From Haloarcula pelagica (GTDB lineage: Archaea; Halobacteriota; Halobacteria; Halobacteriales; Haloarculaceae), in assembly GCF_030127105.1 (NCBI RefSeq), contig NZ_CP126161.1, positions 1,488,001 through 1,552,000 of the forward strand: a DNA stretch of 64,000 bases, given 5' to 3'. A program made the position numbers and the translations under genes. The notes below the pieces were generated by a model. That model saw nothing but the letters and a program-made list of their open reading frames with translations, was not told the origin of the DNA and did no database searches. Below, in pieces: positions 63,629 to 64,000 of this stretch; the first letter of the stretch is position 1, and the number at the start of each line of letters is the position of its first letter.

Positions 63629-64000
63629 TCAGAGCGTATCGAAGGAGTCAATCACGTCACTAGTGGTGAATACAGGAACAAGATCCTGGTCTTCAAAGTC
63701 TCTGTCATCACTCCAGATGCTGGCCTCAGTCCCGAGTGCACAGGCTAGGTAGAGCACATCATCCGGGTCGGTTTCGCCCAGTTTATCCTCTGCTTCGCCG
63801 ATATGCTGATAGAAAGCACTGGCTGGAACCGTCTCAATATACGAAAACAGCAGCTCGATAAACTGCTGTACTCGGTCTCTTTCCATCCCAGGCTTTTCCA
63901 CGATGAGGTCTTCGTAAGACCTGATTTCGTCGTGGACCACCTCCGGAGTCACCAATGTTGGCTCCAGCGTGACGATCAGTTCCCGTGTTTTCGAGTCCGA
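63629..64000 (-). CDS. PIN-domain protein (5' end outside window)
   Basis: About 123 codons are visible; the frame is open at the right edge. The visible part has TREL, LVTPEVVHDEIRSYEDLIVE, ETDPDDVLYLACALGTEASIWSDDRDFEDQ, the PIN pattern with acidic positions (DPDD, WSDDRDF). The N-terminal Asp lies beyond the edge. A VapC-like ribonuclease is likely. No antitoxin gene is visible within the window. Confidence 0.8.
   Translation of the reverse strand, partial: SDSKTRELIVTLEPTLVTPEVVHDEIRSYEDLIVEKPGMERDRVQQFIELLFSYIETVPASAFYQHIGEAEDKLGETDPDDVLYLACALGTEASIWSDDRDFEDQDLVPVFTTSDVIDSFDTL

Overview
This window is chromosomal DNA from a halophilic archaeon (class Halobacteria). The evidence is the high G+C content, acidic proteins rich in Asp and Glu, an archaeal 16S-tRNA-Ala-23S-5S-tRNA-Cys rRNA operon, an MC1 chromatin protein, archaeal type IV pilins with the SPVIG motif, archaeal-type PheST, TrpS and EndA, ribosomal protein S6e, CheF, and many leaderless genes behind a TATA-like box. 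The 16S sequence looks closest to Haloarcula-type genera, but that is recalled from memory and was not searched.

Layout. 1-5.7 kb is a type IV pilus locus: a PilB-type ATPase cut by the left edge, a RecA-fold protein with a degenerate P-loop, a small pilin and a large pilin-like surface protein. 5.8-7.7 kb is a small cassette (UPF0175/DUF3368 toxin-antitoxin pair plus a SWIM zinc-finger protein) lying between the 3' end of tRNA-Cys and a direct repeat of that end, which is the footprint of tRNA-targeted integration. 7.7-13.5 kb is the rRNA operon on the minus strand, with processing stems, upstream promoters and a spacer promoter. 13.5-23.8 kb is housekeeping: MC1, an AbrB-like protein, PyrD, RDD protein, PheST, TrpS, EndA, a zinc-ribbon protein and a HAD hydrolase.

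24-40 kb holds a Hel308-like helicase, an M48 protease, regulators, CheF, S6e, a dUTPase/dCTP deaminase-like protein, Hsp20, a DHH phosphoesterase, three universal stress proteins, dihydroorotase, an MFS transporter and a nicotinamidase-like hydrolase. The helicase, protease and transporter carry four single-base frameshifts, each repaired by adding one base and three of them in G/C runs. These may be sequencing errors. 40-59 kb holds two tandem lipoproteins with a zinc-protease signature, a histidine kinase, nicotinate phosphoribosyltransferase, ZIP and MscS membrane proteins, a site-2 protease, ThiE, an SDR, a CNNM protein, membrane proteins and a cupin.

58.8-64 kb is decayed accessory DNA. 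It holds two C-terminal pieces of a beta-CASP ribonuclease on either side of a CPBP protease, a gene-free segment bounded by matching inverted repeats, an MgtE transporter with an in-frame stop, a hairpin-rich intergenic stretch, an OB-fold DNA-binding protein and a PIN protein cut by the right edge.

Functional links: PyrD with PyrC (pyrimidine synthesis), the nicotinamidase-like protein with nicotinate phosphoribosyltransferase (NAD salvage), EndA with TrpS (the archaeal tRNA-Trp precursor carries an intron), and PilB with the pilins.
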